64,000 bases of DNA from Parelaphostrongylus tenuis (lineage: Eukaryota; Nematoda; Chromadorea; Rhabditida; Metastrongylidae): assembly GCA_019055375.1 (NCBI GenBank), contig JAHQIW010003912.1, positions 1-64,000 of the forward strand, in the 5' to 3' direction. Below are positions 36,002 through 45,071 of the stretch, piece after piece. Made by a program: the position numbers and the translations under genes. The first letter of the stretch is position 1; every line of letters starts with the position of its first letter. The notes under the pieces were generated by a model. That model made no database searches, had not been told where the DNA came from, and saw only the letters and a list, made by a program, of their open reading frames with translations.

Positions 36002-36133
36002 TTTGAGGATCTCGTTGACCATTTGAGCTGCCATTTGATATTTGTTAACAACCACATTACTGGAGAGCGACTCGTCTTCACGAGTCAATTCTTTGGGGCT
36101 CGACGAACTGCTCTCGCTGTCTTTACAAGGCAT
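36002..36133 (-). CDS. PA2G4-like: PA2G4-like exon 1 (44 codons, start)
   Basis: Begins with ATG at 36133. Residues 1-28 are a Ser/Glu-rich, low-complexity N-terminus, as in the family, followed by the conserved helix VVVNKYQMAAQMVNEILK. The donor is GTGCGT, phase 0. The start is chosen because a TTTTTCAG acceptor lies immediately upstream of the ATG. Confidence 0.85.
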
Positions 36134-36141
36134 CTGAAAAA
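36134..36141 (-). promoter_or_regulatory. Likely spliced-leader trans-splice acceptor of the PA2G4-like gene
   Basis: Directly upstream of the ATG the minus strand reads TTTTTCAG, the nematode 3' splice-site consensus, with no intervening 5' UTR. In nematodes this is the usual place for SL1 addition. An upstream non-coding exon joined in cis would look the same. Confidence 0.6.
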
Positions 36142-36359
36142 CAAATTAAAATCCACGTACGTGGCTTGGGAAGGAAGAAGGTTCCTTCTATTTGTGTAAA
36201 AAAACGGAAGAATATAATGATACAAAACAGAGAATTAGGCCACACTGTATGAGTGAATAACGAGATAACGTCGAATAACAACAAAACATAGAATAAGAGT
36301 GAAAGGATGGTGATTACTGGGCTTTCCTCGCTCTTTTTTTCTCTTAACAAGGCCTTTTC

Positions 36360-36430
36360 TGGAGCTCGCTCTCCTGTAGTTCCAACGATAAACAGAAAAA
36401 GCTGTAGTTCCAACGATAAACAGAAAATTA
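36360..36430. repeat. 27-bp tandem duplication
   Basis: TGTAGTTCCAACGATAAACA is present twice in succession just upstream of the PA2G4-like start (36376 and 36403 approximately). No function inferred. Confidence 0.7.
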
Positions 36431-36637
36431 GGGTCTTCACAACTCACACGTACCGTTGTAATAGACAATAAAACTGGAATGGAAACCCTCTTGACGATCA
36501 AAAGTTGATCTAACCGAAGTTGTTGCGTTGGCACGAACTCCCTGTACTTTTTCGCTTTGAATGATCAAACCGAATCCTTTCTATTTGACCGCTTGACAGA
36601 CAAATGCGCTGTAGCGTAGAAACAGTGATAGCAAAAT

Positions 36638-36716
36638 GGGCGCCAGTAGTGCAACGGGTTAGAGCGTGCGCTCCCGGTAAGAGTGAAATGCGGGTTCGAT
36701 TCCCGGCTGACGCGAA
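36638..36716 (+). repeat. tRNA-like sequence
   Basis: GCGCCAGTAGTGCAACGGGT, TAGAGCGTGCGCTCCCGG and a B box GGGTTCGATTCCCGG, closed by CTGACGC. The acceptor has one mismatch and no regular anticodon arm forms, so this is a tRNA-derived repeat head or a tRNA pseudogene. Confidence 0.5.
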
Positions 36717-37009
36717 AAGTTCTTCGTTTTTGTTCGTTATTCATTATCCACTAAAGTCTTTGTTATTACTACCGCTTGGAGCAGTTTCCTGCAGGCACTT
36801 GATACATAACACTTTAGCTCTATCTTGAAACAAATATACAAGTATCATATCTCAAAGTAACCGCAAGAGGTTGCTATAAACGACAGTAAAAAAAAACATA
36901 AATACATGAGAAATAATGGACAGAAAAAAACGAAAAATCGGGAGAAGTTCTTGCCAATCTAATACGAAACTTTGCATCCGGGAATGGTTGCCGCCTTATG
37001 AATCAAGCA

Positions 37010-37150
37010 TTTGTATAAGGGCAGCGGGTAGCGCAGCGATTAGTGATGCGGTGTACCAGGAAGTAAAATTGGTAAGCAAAGGGCTGGGTCGAATCCTCCG
37101 TCAAGAATCTGTAATAGACGATCACCCCTGGAAATTCCTCAGCTATTTAT
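37010..37150 (+). mobile_element. tRNA-like SINE remnant
   Basis: GGGTAGCGCAGCGATTAGTG resembles an A box, and GGGCTGGGTCGAATCCTCCG a B box. The body downstream is not shared obviously with the main SINE family. Confidence 0.35.
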
Positions 37151-37584
37151 AACTCAGGTTTAGGTTTCAGGATAAAGTTGCCGTGCTGGGCCACGTAGCG
37201 CGTTGGGGTTGCACAACGATGAGCATCCTATCCTCTAGCATCGTTTCCAAGGCTCCGTTGGCACTTCTCTAAGAAATGGCGGGACGATCCCGAGAACGAG
37301 TTCTCACACGAATTTGTAACCCGATAAAAGGGCATCTCGTCATCGAAAATAGGCCAGCTCTTATCGAGGTAATCATTTGCAGACACGTTCATCACTCTAT
37401 TAGTACGATTCGTCTGCTCGTCGGTGGCATTCAGTGAAAAGCTTGAAATCGTCAACCCAACAACCATACGAAGCAGTAACTATTCCTATCTCCTGATCAA
37501 ATAATAATGAAAGGATCTAATGAAATTTAAGCATGGTCTTAATAAAGCACTCGAAATAAGGGTATAATATGATAAAAATACCAG

Positions 37585-37825
37585 CCAAAGAGCAATCGAG
37601 TGCGCAACACTCTGGGTTAGGTGTAGGTTTCACTTGACATGGAGTGTAAAACGTTCGTCTTCTATGACTCTCTATAAGGAGTGGAAGGCTCCCGAAAGAA
37701 CTGACTATAAAAAGATCGAAAGACGACGGGTTTCTGCCTGCCTGACGAGTCTGTAAGGACGAAACACGTGTATCGGGCTGTACAAGAGCCCTTACCAGAC
37801 CACATGACAAGTTGGCTCAAGTAGT
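37585..37825. mobile_element. Partial copy of the 458-bp MITE family
   Basis: Contains AGAGCAATCGAGTGCGCAAC and GACGAGTCTGTAAGGACGAA and ends in CATGACAAGTTGGCTCAAG, matching the internal part and one terminus of the element at 32092-32549. Confidence 0.6.
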
Positions 37826-38033
37826 AATGAAAGGACCTATCTACTGAGTTACAAAACTTTTCTTGAGAACTCGCTCTTCGGATCGCCCACCCACTGCCTA
37901 AAGAAGTAGCGGCGGATCCGTGGAAGCGTTGCTACATTTACCCTTGTATGGTGACAAAGAGCATCGTGAGGTGGAGTGATAGAGTTAAGGCGAGGGAAAT
38001 AAACGTATGGTGGAAATGAGCTGCAAATGTTTT

Positions 38034-38640
38034 GAAAAGATTGGACAATAGTTGAGCCAGTGTGCCTTCGTACACGTCATCTAACATATGAAGGACGATG
38101 CGATTAGGTTCTTACAGTTTTTTAGACTTTTATGACCTTTACAGAGAAAAAAAGAAAAGAAGAAAAAAAAGGAAAAAGAAAGAAAAAAGGCTGAAATTTC
38201 GGTGACGAACACGAAGTTCCAGACTTGACTGGTCAAACCGATCGTCGCGGCGGAAAATGATTAAGGGGAAAGGACAGCCTCTTACGAAGCAAAATGTTAG
38301 ATTACCCGAGTTTCAGGCGAGCTAGCGAGCTTTGGAAAGACTGGACAATAGTTTGAGCCAGTGTGTCTTCGTACACGACATCTAACATATAGGACGACGA
38401 GATTGGGTTCCACGTTTCTTTAGACATTTTTGTCTTTTACAGAGGAGAAAAGAAAATAGGAAAAATAAGAAAAAAGAAGAAAAAAGGCGGGAAATTTGAT
38501 GACGGACGCGAAGTTCCCGACTTGATTGGTTAGAACGATCGCCGCGACAGTGAATGAAATGAGAGAAAAGCAGCCTTTCACCAAGCAAAATGTTCGATTA
38601 CCCAAGTTTCAGGCGGGCTAGTGAGCTTCGAAGGCTGACG
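38034..38640. repeat. Tandem duplication, two units of about 300 bp
   Basis: Units start with TTGGACAATAG at about 38041 and CTGGACAATAG at about 38341. Both contain GAGCCAGTGTG, TCTTCGTACACG or a variant, a long A/G-only tract, a CGATCGTCGCGGCGG-type GC block and GATTACCCGAGTTTCAGGCG or a variant. Moderately diverged. The purine tract is longer in the first unit. Confidence 0.75.
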
Positions 38641-38894
38641 AATAAAAACGAAAGCGATCGATAATCAGAAAAAAATAAAGCAAGTTGAGCGAATTCAAAA
38701 TTGACAGTGGCTGTAGCGACGAGGTGATAGTCAGGGCATTACGGTCGATATTCAAACGTTAGCCCGATGCCAATTTCGCAAACAAGCGCTTTTGGAGCGC
38801 GTTTGTTGGCGGCGAGGGAAAATGTCGTAGGAGCAACTCGCGACGCCGGGGACGTGGATCACCGGGATAACCTTTTTGTCTTCCTCCATTGTCG

Positions 38895-39090
38895 ATCAGA
38901 GAATACTAAGTAGTAGGCAGTGCTCTCGGCCTTGGACGGGAGTTTAACCTTCGTTCCACCCATATCCGAAGACCCGTGCTACCACCACATTACCGAGGGC
39001 ATCACTTATTAACAACTTCAATATCGCTGTATCAAAGCTATCAGCCACCAACCACGCTGGTTCAACTCCCGCCTGAGGTCGGATTTTTGC
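38895..39090 (+). repeat. tRNA-like repeat at the outer end of V'
   Basis: Contains GGTTCAACTCCCGCCTGAGG near 39058, a B-box-like motif, and CTCGGCCTTGGACGGGAG at the start. The mirror copy is at 55205-55400. Likely a tRNA-derived SINE of another family. Confidence 0.4.
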
Positions 39091-39154
39091 TTACCACTCA
39101 GTAATCTCAGATAGATATCTATAATGTCATAAAATGCTGAAAAGCAGTATTACC

Positions 39155-39765
39155 TGTATCACCTGTCGGCCCGTTGATCGCCGAGTGACTCGAGCGGGTA
39201 CCAGCAACTCTTCCATTTTTCCCTATCGCGTGCAAAAGTAGCTTACTGGGACCGCCTCGCTCTAGAGATTCGCTGAGCATCATATCTTGCTTTTAGTCTT
39301 TTCGTGAAGGAATCGGACCAACGGGTCGGTGGTCTTCCTGTAGAGCGCTTGATGTCCCGAGGAACCAGTCGGTAACGGCTCTCGTCCATCGGTTGTCGTT
39401 GAAGCGCATCACGTGTTCGGCCCACCTTATTTTCGATATCCTGGCATGTAGAACGGCGTCCTTGATCGTCGATAATTGATGTAGGTCGGAACTTCGGGTC
39501 CTTTCTCTCATCTGCGAGATACGGCATACCCCTAGCATCGACCTTTCAACTGCTCGTTCGATAACGCCACGTGTTCTTCCATCCTGCTGACGTAGCGGCA
39601 ATGGTTCCGCTGCATACGTTACGACAGACACAATCGTCGAGTGGAAAAGGTGGTCACGGAGTCGAATGCTCTTTGTCGTCTTCATTACATCTGCGATGCT
39701 CTTACCTGGTTGCTTCCGTCGACCCAAGGGCGTGTCCAACGACTCCACCCCTCTGCCCTGAATGT
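39155..39765 (-). mobile_element. RTE-like 3' fragment in module V'
   Basis: Mirror copy of 54530-55140. The 159- and 94-residue overlapping frames are identical to those in the right arm, including the frameshift between them. Confidence 0.8.
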
Positions 39766-40329
39766 GCGTCAACTACAGCTATCTTTCGTTGCAGGTTTTT
39801 GTTGGTTTTCGTATTGACACCACACTTGCACTCATAACGTCGAGAAAAAGTAGTCAATACGTTGGTGCAATCTGCATGCGAATCATTTTAAAACATAACT
39901 GCGGATACTGCAACGATAAATAGGTGAACTCGTTGGACACGCTTGGGTCCACGGAAGTCAGCTGGTTAAACGATTCCCAAACGCTAATTTCCTCCGGCTC
40001 AACTTGGGAGCTAGGACGTCCATCATGTTGACTCCTCAACTCAAATAGACGTAATTGGAGCAATGAATTATATAACTGCGTTGAGAAGTAAATGTAAAGA
40101 ATTCGAAAATTCAGTGTAATTGACTTCTACTATTTATTTGATAGCATAGATTTTGATGATTCTGAAGCTAGGATTGAAGCTAAGTTTGGTTTTCTAATAG
40201 CCTAGATGAAACGCTGGAAGAGCAATGAGATGATAACGTTTCCCATTCCTGGGCCTAGGCTGGTTAGGCATAGGCTTAGTAGTAAGTTTACCTAAGAATA
40301 TAAAATAAAAATAAAATCCCAAGCACATA

Positions 40330-41090
40330 TAGCGATAAAGTAGAGTTTCTTCTACAATTTTGTGCGGAAAAACAAAAAAAAAATTATGAAGTTCAGAACA
40401 ACTTCTCAGATAAAAAGCGCGTTTTTTGAGGCGGCTTTAAGATCGTTGCGTGCAGGCGATTCAGAGATGCGCGATAAGGCGCGCCAAAGGTGAAAGATAA
40501 TCCTTTTTCGACTGCTACACCGCAATAAGTAATCTTCTTCAGCTACCAAGAACAGTACTAGAATCACGGACATCTAAGCTTTCGAATAATATCAAAAGTT
40601 TTTAGGAAAAGCTCTGCCCAGCGAAAAACGCGTTGGGTGTGAAATTCAACTTCATTTTTGCTCTTAGATTGTACTGTGGAAGCTATTCCAGAAATGATGA
40701 CCAACATCAAACTAATTGAGATTTAAGCTTTTGATTGATTACAAGCGCAGAAAAAAGCAGAAAACGCGTTCTTTCCGTAGGTTTTGAAATAATCACCAGT
40801 AACGGAAAAGTGCCATTTTCCCATTATTTTGTTATAAAACAAATTCAGATGGTACATTTTATTTTCAGTCACAAACTGAATCTTCGTCGTTATACTTCAA
40901 GAGGAACGTACGGCATTCTTTCTACTACTACTACTACTTTGCTTTATCCTCAAACTTTTAGTACTCATTCGATAGCTTAAAATCTCGGAAATTTCAATAG
41001 CATGCTTGGCTGCTGAGAAGACCTTCTTACTGTGTTGTTGTAATGGTATAATTAAGTTTGACACTCAGCGTACTTTTTCGCTAGACAAAA
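40330..41090. repeat. Cluster of dispersed repeat monomers in V'
   Basis: Successive units share AAGCTTTCGAATAATATCAA, AGGAAAAGCTCTGCCCAGCG and a run like TGTGAAATTCAACTTCATTT. The mirror is at 53210-53970. Related monomers are scattered over the whole window. Confidence 0.65.
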
Positions 41091-41197
41091 CTTTTTTTTT
41101 GGAATCTCAAGTATCATAAGATATCTCTCTTAGATCTAGGTGATCCTAACACCATGTTTGTATCATGAAGAAACTTTTCAACCGCTTTGAAGCATTA

Positions 41198-41796
41198 AAG
41201 CTTCTTCTCCGTTGTCATAAACAGCGTGAAAAGGATGGCGCCTTCTCGTCTCAACCAGGTCAATGATATCATACCTTGTTCTCTTTGCTTAAATCAATAG
41301 ATCTTCTACAGCTGATTCGTGAGCAAGGGTTCTTGCATTGTAGGTACAGATCGTCAATTTAGTCCGTTTCGATCTTTGCAGCATAGTATAGCCCTGAGAT
41401 TTTAGCAGCCTCTTCGTACTCGTCCTACCTGACGCTGCAGTACCAGGGGCTCTTTTTCAGAGTCAGGGGAATGAGGCCCATAATTGTTACTATTTTCGGC
41501 ACTTTAATACCCAAGGTATAGCTTGCCAGGCTCTAAACGTGAGGCTGGGTACTCACGAGTAGCTTGCCAGTCTCTATCGGAGAAGCGGGAGGAGCATATT
41601 TGTTGGGGGAACTCCTAACCAGCTCTCATGCTTCCCAGCAGCTTGATAAATAGGGAGCTCATCCCCTGAATCCACCGGCGTCTCTGGGAAGCACATGGTC
41701 GCTTTCGGTTTACGTTTATTTCCCTATTCATCACCTGGCGACGCGCCACATGCTTTCGCGACTAACCGGGATTGATCCCTCAAAGAGGGAAATCCG
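41198..41796 (-). mobile_element. RTE-like 5' fragment in module V'
   Basis: Mirror copy of 52500-53098 in the left palindrome arm, practically identical, including the truncation point at GAAGAAGCTTTAATGC (reverse). Confidence 0.75.
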
Positions 41797-41899
41797 TGGA
41801 TTAGCATTTCGACGTTTCCTCCTTTTCTGCGCTAGGAAAGTCCGAAATAGCAGTTAATTTACTCAGTCAAATAACCTCGTAAGTGCAGCAGAAAAGTCC

Positions 41900-42479
41900 T
41901 CGTATATAAATTTTATGGAAAAATACAAATCCAGGCAAAAAACTACCGGATCGAACCCGACTCCGTTGGAAGTCCGGTGACTCTACGCCGAGGGCACACG
42001 GGAATAGACGATTGAAATCGAAACCAAAACCGAAGGCGGCGAAAGCGGCATCATATGTGAGCAAATGCGCTCAACGCAAGGGTCGAACCCGACTCTCCTC
42101 GGACGTCCGGTGTTCGTCCCCCAAGGGCACACTGGAATAGACGATTGAAATCGAAGCGAAAAACAGAAGGCCGCGAAAGCGGCAATCATATGTGAGCGAA
42201 TGCGCTCAACACGGGGATCGATGCGATGGAAAATAGAAAAAGGGATGAGGGGTATGCATAGCCAAATGGTTCTGATGCTGGTTACGGCAATGATGCAAGG
42301 CCGATCCCGTTCTTCGGACGTCCGGTGTCCGTCCGCAGAGGGCACACTTCGATAGACGGCTGAAATCGAAGCGAAAAACAGAAGGCCGCGAAAGCGGCAA
42401 TCATATGTGAGCAAATGTGCTCAACACGCGTGATCGAACACGACTCTCGTCGGACGTCCGGTGTCCGTCCGGAATGTCC
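41900..42479. repeat. Hairpin satellite array in V'
   Basis: About three to four units. Each has CGGACGTCCGGTG or a variant, GAATAGACGATTGAAATCGA, GCCGCGAAAGCGGC (42170-42183 and 42385-42398; a degenerate one near 42035) and ATCATATGTGAGCAAATGCG followed by CTCAACAC. Spacing between perfect hairpins is 215 bases, because one unit also carries the ATGCATAGCCAAATGGTT block. Confidence 0.8.
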
Positions 42480-43089
42480 GGAAAATGGTAAGCAAAAGAT
42501 TCGATCGAATGCGCAAGAAATTTTCAGCACATAGGACAAATAGCTACATTTATAGACTTCACACCATTTTGCAGCACTTTATTTTTGTACACAAGGGTTT
42601 CTGTTGTCCTATCGCGACACATCAGCAGCCTACGAAATATAGGCGTTGAGCTTTGGTTGGTTCAGGTCAAGTCTTTTTCAATAATTTACCATTTCTTTAT
42701 TTTTCTGGAGAGTCGTCTTCAAAAATTACTAAAGACAATTTAGAAGCACTAAATTGACTAGCCGCTTTTTGGTACTGTAGAGTTGTCATACTATAAATTC
42801 AGCTGAGTAAGGTGCAAGTTTTGGAACCTCGACTGGGAGCTAAACCCGCGTTAAATCCTTTTGTTTGGCCGTTTCGAGTGAATCTGTTGGAATTTTATCA
42901 CTCCACTTGCTTACCCAACGCACGGAAACATCTCAATCTAGCGGATTTGATCTATAAATTACAACTTTCAACTCCAAATATGAAGCTGCGGATTTGCATG
43001 AAAGTCAAGTCAAAGTACATTTTAATGTTTGACGAGCGAGAGGTAATTAAGGTAATTGTAGTATCATTTCATATGGCACGGTAGTATTA

Positions 43090-43280
43090 TGACGAGTGTG
43101 CTTAGTGGCTAGAGGTGTCCTGCTGTACACGTGGTCGATGTTTCAATCCCACGTTCTAAACTTGCCAAACCTACTATCCCGTCGGGATTGTTGAACTGAT
43201 ACCAGATTTCTTCGGGAGGATAAGAGTGCTAACTTGCTACATCGACAGATACCGCGGTTTGATGTAAAGGTTGCTGATAT
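43090..43280 (+). mobile_element. tRNA-derived SINE in block B (inner left arm)
   Basis: Orthologous to the copy at 7270-7460. Head with GTGCTTAGTGGCTAGAGG, body with CCCGTCGGGATTGTTGAACT. Confidence 0.65.
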
Positions 43281-43999
43281 CCAGGAGTACAAAATTAAAA
43301 CCGAGTATCTAAACATCGGACTTCTCTTTTTATTTTTGTTAGCCCAGCACGTGCTCGTCGCAATACGACTTGCTCGATAAGTTGTTTCAGCGGCTTCGCT
43401 GTCTCTACAGCTTGGAAAGATCGGATTCTTCGAATCTTAGTCGGCCTACCTTCATTACTTTGACAGAAGAAATCGCAAACCCTAGATTTTACTCTCATCA
43501 TACACGAAAGTGCTTTCTAGCATGTTCACCGCTTTTTTATGAAAAGACTGTAATAAAGAACTTTATGAAAGGATGAGGCATAGCCTATGGAAAACCTCAC
43601 CAAAAGTAAAACTCGATTTTATTCTTCCTAATATACCGTATTTCCATAAAATATACACATCGGTAGAATTAAGAAGCGTTACGCTATTGGATGACTAGTA
43701 ATAGTTTGGAAAAAGAGATCCGCCTGACGAGATCTAAAGCATGAATCTAAAAACTGAAGTCGATCAAAGATCAAAAGAGCTTCTTCAGAGAACAAACAAT
43801 TCTTGAGTTTTTCGGGTGTTCGTGCTATAATGAGCACTAGCACTCTAAAAAAGAAGTTTTGCCCATCGACATATAAGCGGGATAAGGAAAACAAAGCATG
43901 TCTTCATGTGAAACACAATTTTATTTCAATATTACAGCACTATAGAAGGGTCTACGGATCGCCCTCTTTGAGGGATCTCGCCGGGTTAGTCGCGAGGGC

Positions 44000-45071
44000 A
44001 CGTGACACCGGAGAAAAGCTGCTCCTTGGAGCATGCGATAGCAGACGTGACGGCGCGGTTGGCGTCCTCGTCAATTCGAATTTGATCGTGAACAACGATC
44101 CGTTTGAACAGCCAACAACCCGTTTCGGACGATTACGGTTGAAACAATGTGATTCTAATCCGGCTTTGACCATCTTCGTTGCTTACGCGCCACATCAAGC
44201 TATTACGAAGACGAAGTTAAAAAGTTCTATATGGGCCTTGAAAAATTCTTCAGAGAAGATCATACACTCTTCAAGGTCATTGTCGGAGATTTTGGTGCGA
44301 AAATTGGACCTATGGACCTAGAAGAACGTCTGAAGATCGTCACATTGGGACCGACGCACTAGAAATCAATGAATATGGTGAGGAGTTACCTGAATTTACC
44401 ATGACGGCCTAAACCACACATGATAACTGACAATTCCAAAAGCCTCACTCTCAGCGATGGACGTGAAAATCTCCCAGTAGAGAGTGCAATAGCGAAATAG
44501 ACCACATCTTAGTAAATCAAAGGTTTTGCCTGACCGATGTCGTTGTTGTTCCTAAGTTCTGCACGGAATCAGACCATCGCCTCTTTCGTGCAACGTTCCG
44601 TTTTCACACGAAAAGGAGAGAAAACCTCTTGATTCAAACAACGAAGTCCCAGAACTACTAAAGACTGGGGTGTATTCAAATCATTAGTCGGCTTCTGGGA
44701 AGATGCCGTTGTCGACAATATCGACGAAGAATACAATAGGCCTATTGAATATCTTCACGTTAGCGCTGGAAAAGCCGAAGGACCCAGAGTCACGAAGAGA
44801 CGCCTGTCTCCGCAAACACCCGAGCTGATACGTCAACGTGAAATCGAATGAGCTACGGGCAACCAAAACCTCACCTCCAGACTTGCGAAACTCTATAGAG
44901 AGGCAATAAAAGAAGACTCCAAAGGGAGGCGAGCAGCAGTTATGGCAAAAGCTGCAGCTGGGAAGAGCACTAGCAAAGCCCAGCGAAGCTTCGCCAATTA
45001 TAAGACCAAGATGATTGCACTCCGATGCCCTGACGGCTCACTTGCAGCTTCCAGAAGGGCAATGGAGGAGA
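44000..45071 (+). mobile_element. RTE-like endonuclease fragment, left arm
   Basis: Mirror of 50290-49219, with the same deletion of the ORF start after GCACGTG. It is cut at about 45071, where block D begins, so the reverse transcriptase is absent. One residue differs from the right arm (DSRRDG against DSRGDG). Confidence 0.8.

Larger units (their letters stand above)
25165..36133 (-). pseudogene. PA2G4-like: PA2G4/EBP1-like proliferation-associated protein (M24 fold), probably inactivated
   Basis: Ten minus-strand exons reproduce the PA2G4 protein from N- to C-terminus: VVNKYQMAAQMVNEIL, a [13 protein letters not shown] stretch, [73 protein letters not shown] and a C-terminal lysine run. 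If intact it would be about 395 residues, against 394 in human. The family is a methionine-aminopeptidase-like fold without peptidase activity. It binds RNA and acts in ribosome assembly, translation and growth control, and the lysine tail is the nucleolar/RNA-binding part. Lesions: exon 3 is one base short (104 nt) and is followed by AT instead of GT; exon 6 carries an in-frame TAG at 29613-29615; the acceptors of exons 5 and 10 are poor. Introns are filled with repeats. A live gene with assembly errors is the alternative. The homology is certain; the inactive state is probable. Confidence 0.85.
38763..42479. mobile_element. Module V', left inverted copy
   Basis: Inverted near-identical copy of 51818-55532. 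It is joined on the right to block B through the 87-bp sequence (42480-42566), as in the right arm. On its left, at 38763, it meets unrelated sequence: there is no second 87-bp copy at 38676-38762. This copy therefore arose as part of the inverted duplication of B'-V rather than by an independent insertion. Confidence 0.7.
38763..45071. repeat. Left arm (V'-B) of the young inner palindrome
   Basis: Almost exact reverse complement of 49219-55532, with a constant coordinate sum of 94291-94297 over the whole arm. Open frames of 81, 88, 90, 94 and 159 residues are identical in the two arms. The few differences seen are single-base changes or 1-2 base indels. The outer edge is sharp at 38763. The inner edge is at about 45071, inside the retroelement endonuclease region. 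Contents in order: tRNA-like SINE, RTE 3' piece, 1.4 kb of repeat monomers, RTE 5' piece, hairpin satellite, 87-bp repeat, SINE, RTE endonuclease piece. Confidence 0.93.

Noticed and set aside
38597..38609. ATTACCCAAGTTT, identical to the core of the nematode SL1 leader
   Set aside because: It is not followed by the leader's GAG|GT donor, an Sm site or snRNA-like stems, and the tandem sister unit has ATTACCCGAGTTT. Most likely chance within the repeat.
41900..42479. Regularly spaced palindromic repeats considered as a CRISPR-like array
   Set aside because: Units are over 130 bp, spacers are themselves repeated, and the genome is eukaryotic.
42461..42649. Arm-conserved frames in the satellite (also 51648-52112)
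   Set aside because: Perfect conservation is explained by the youth of the palindrome. The frames cross satellite units in several phases.
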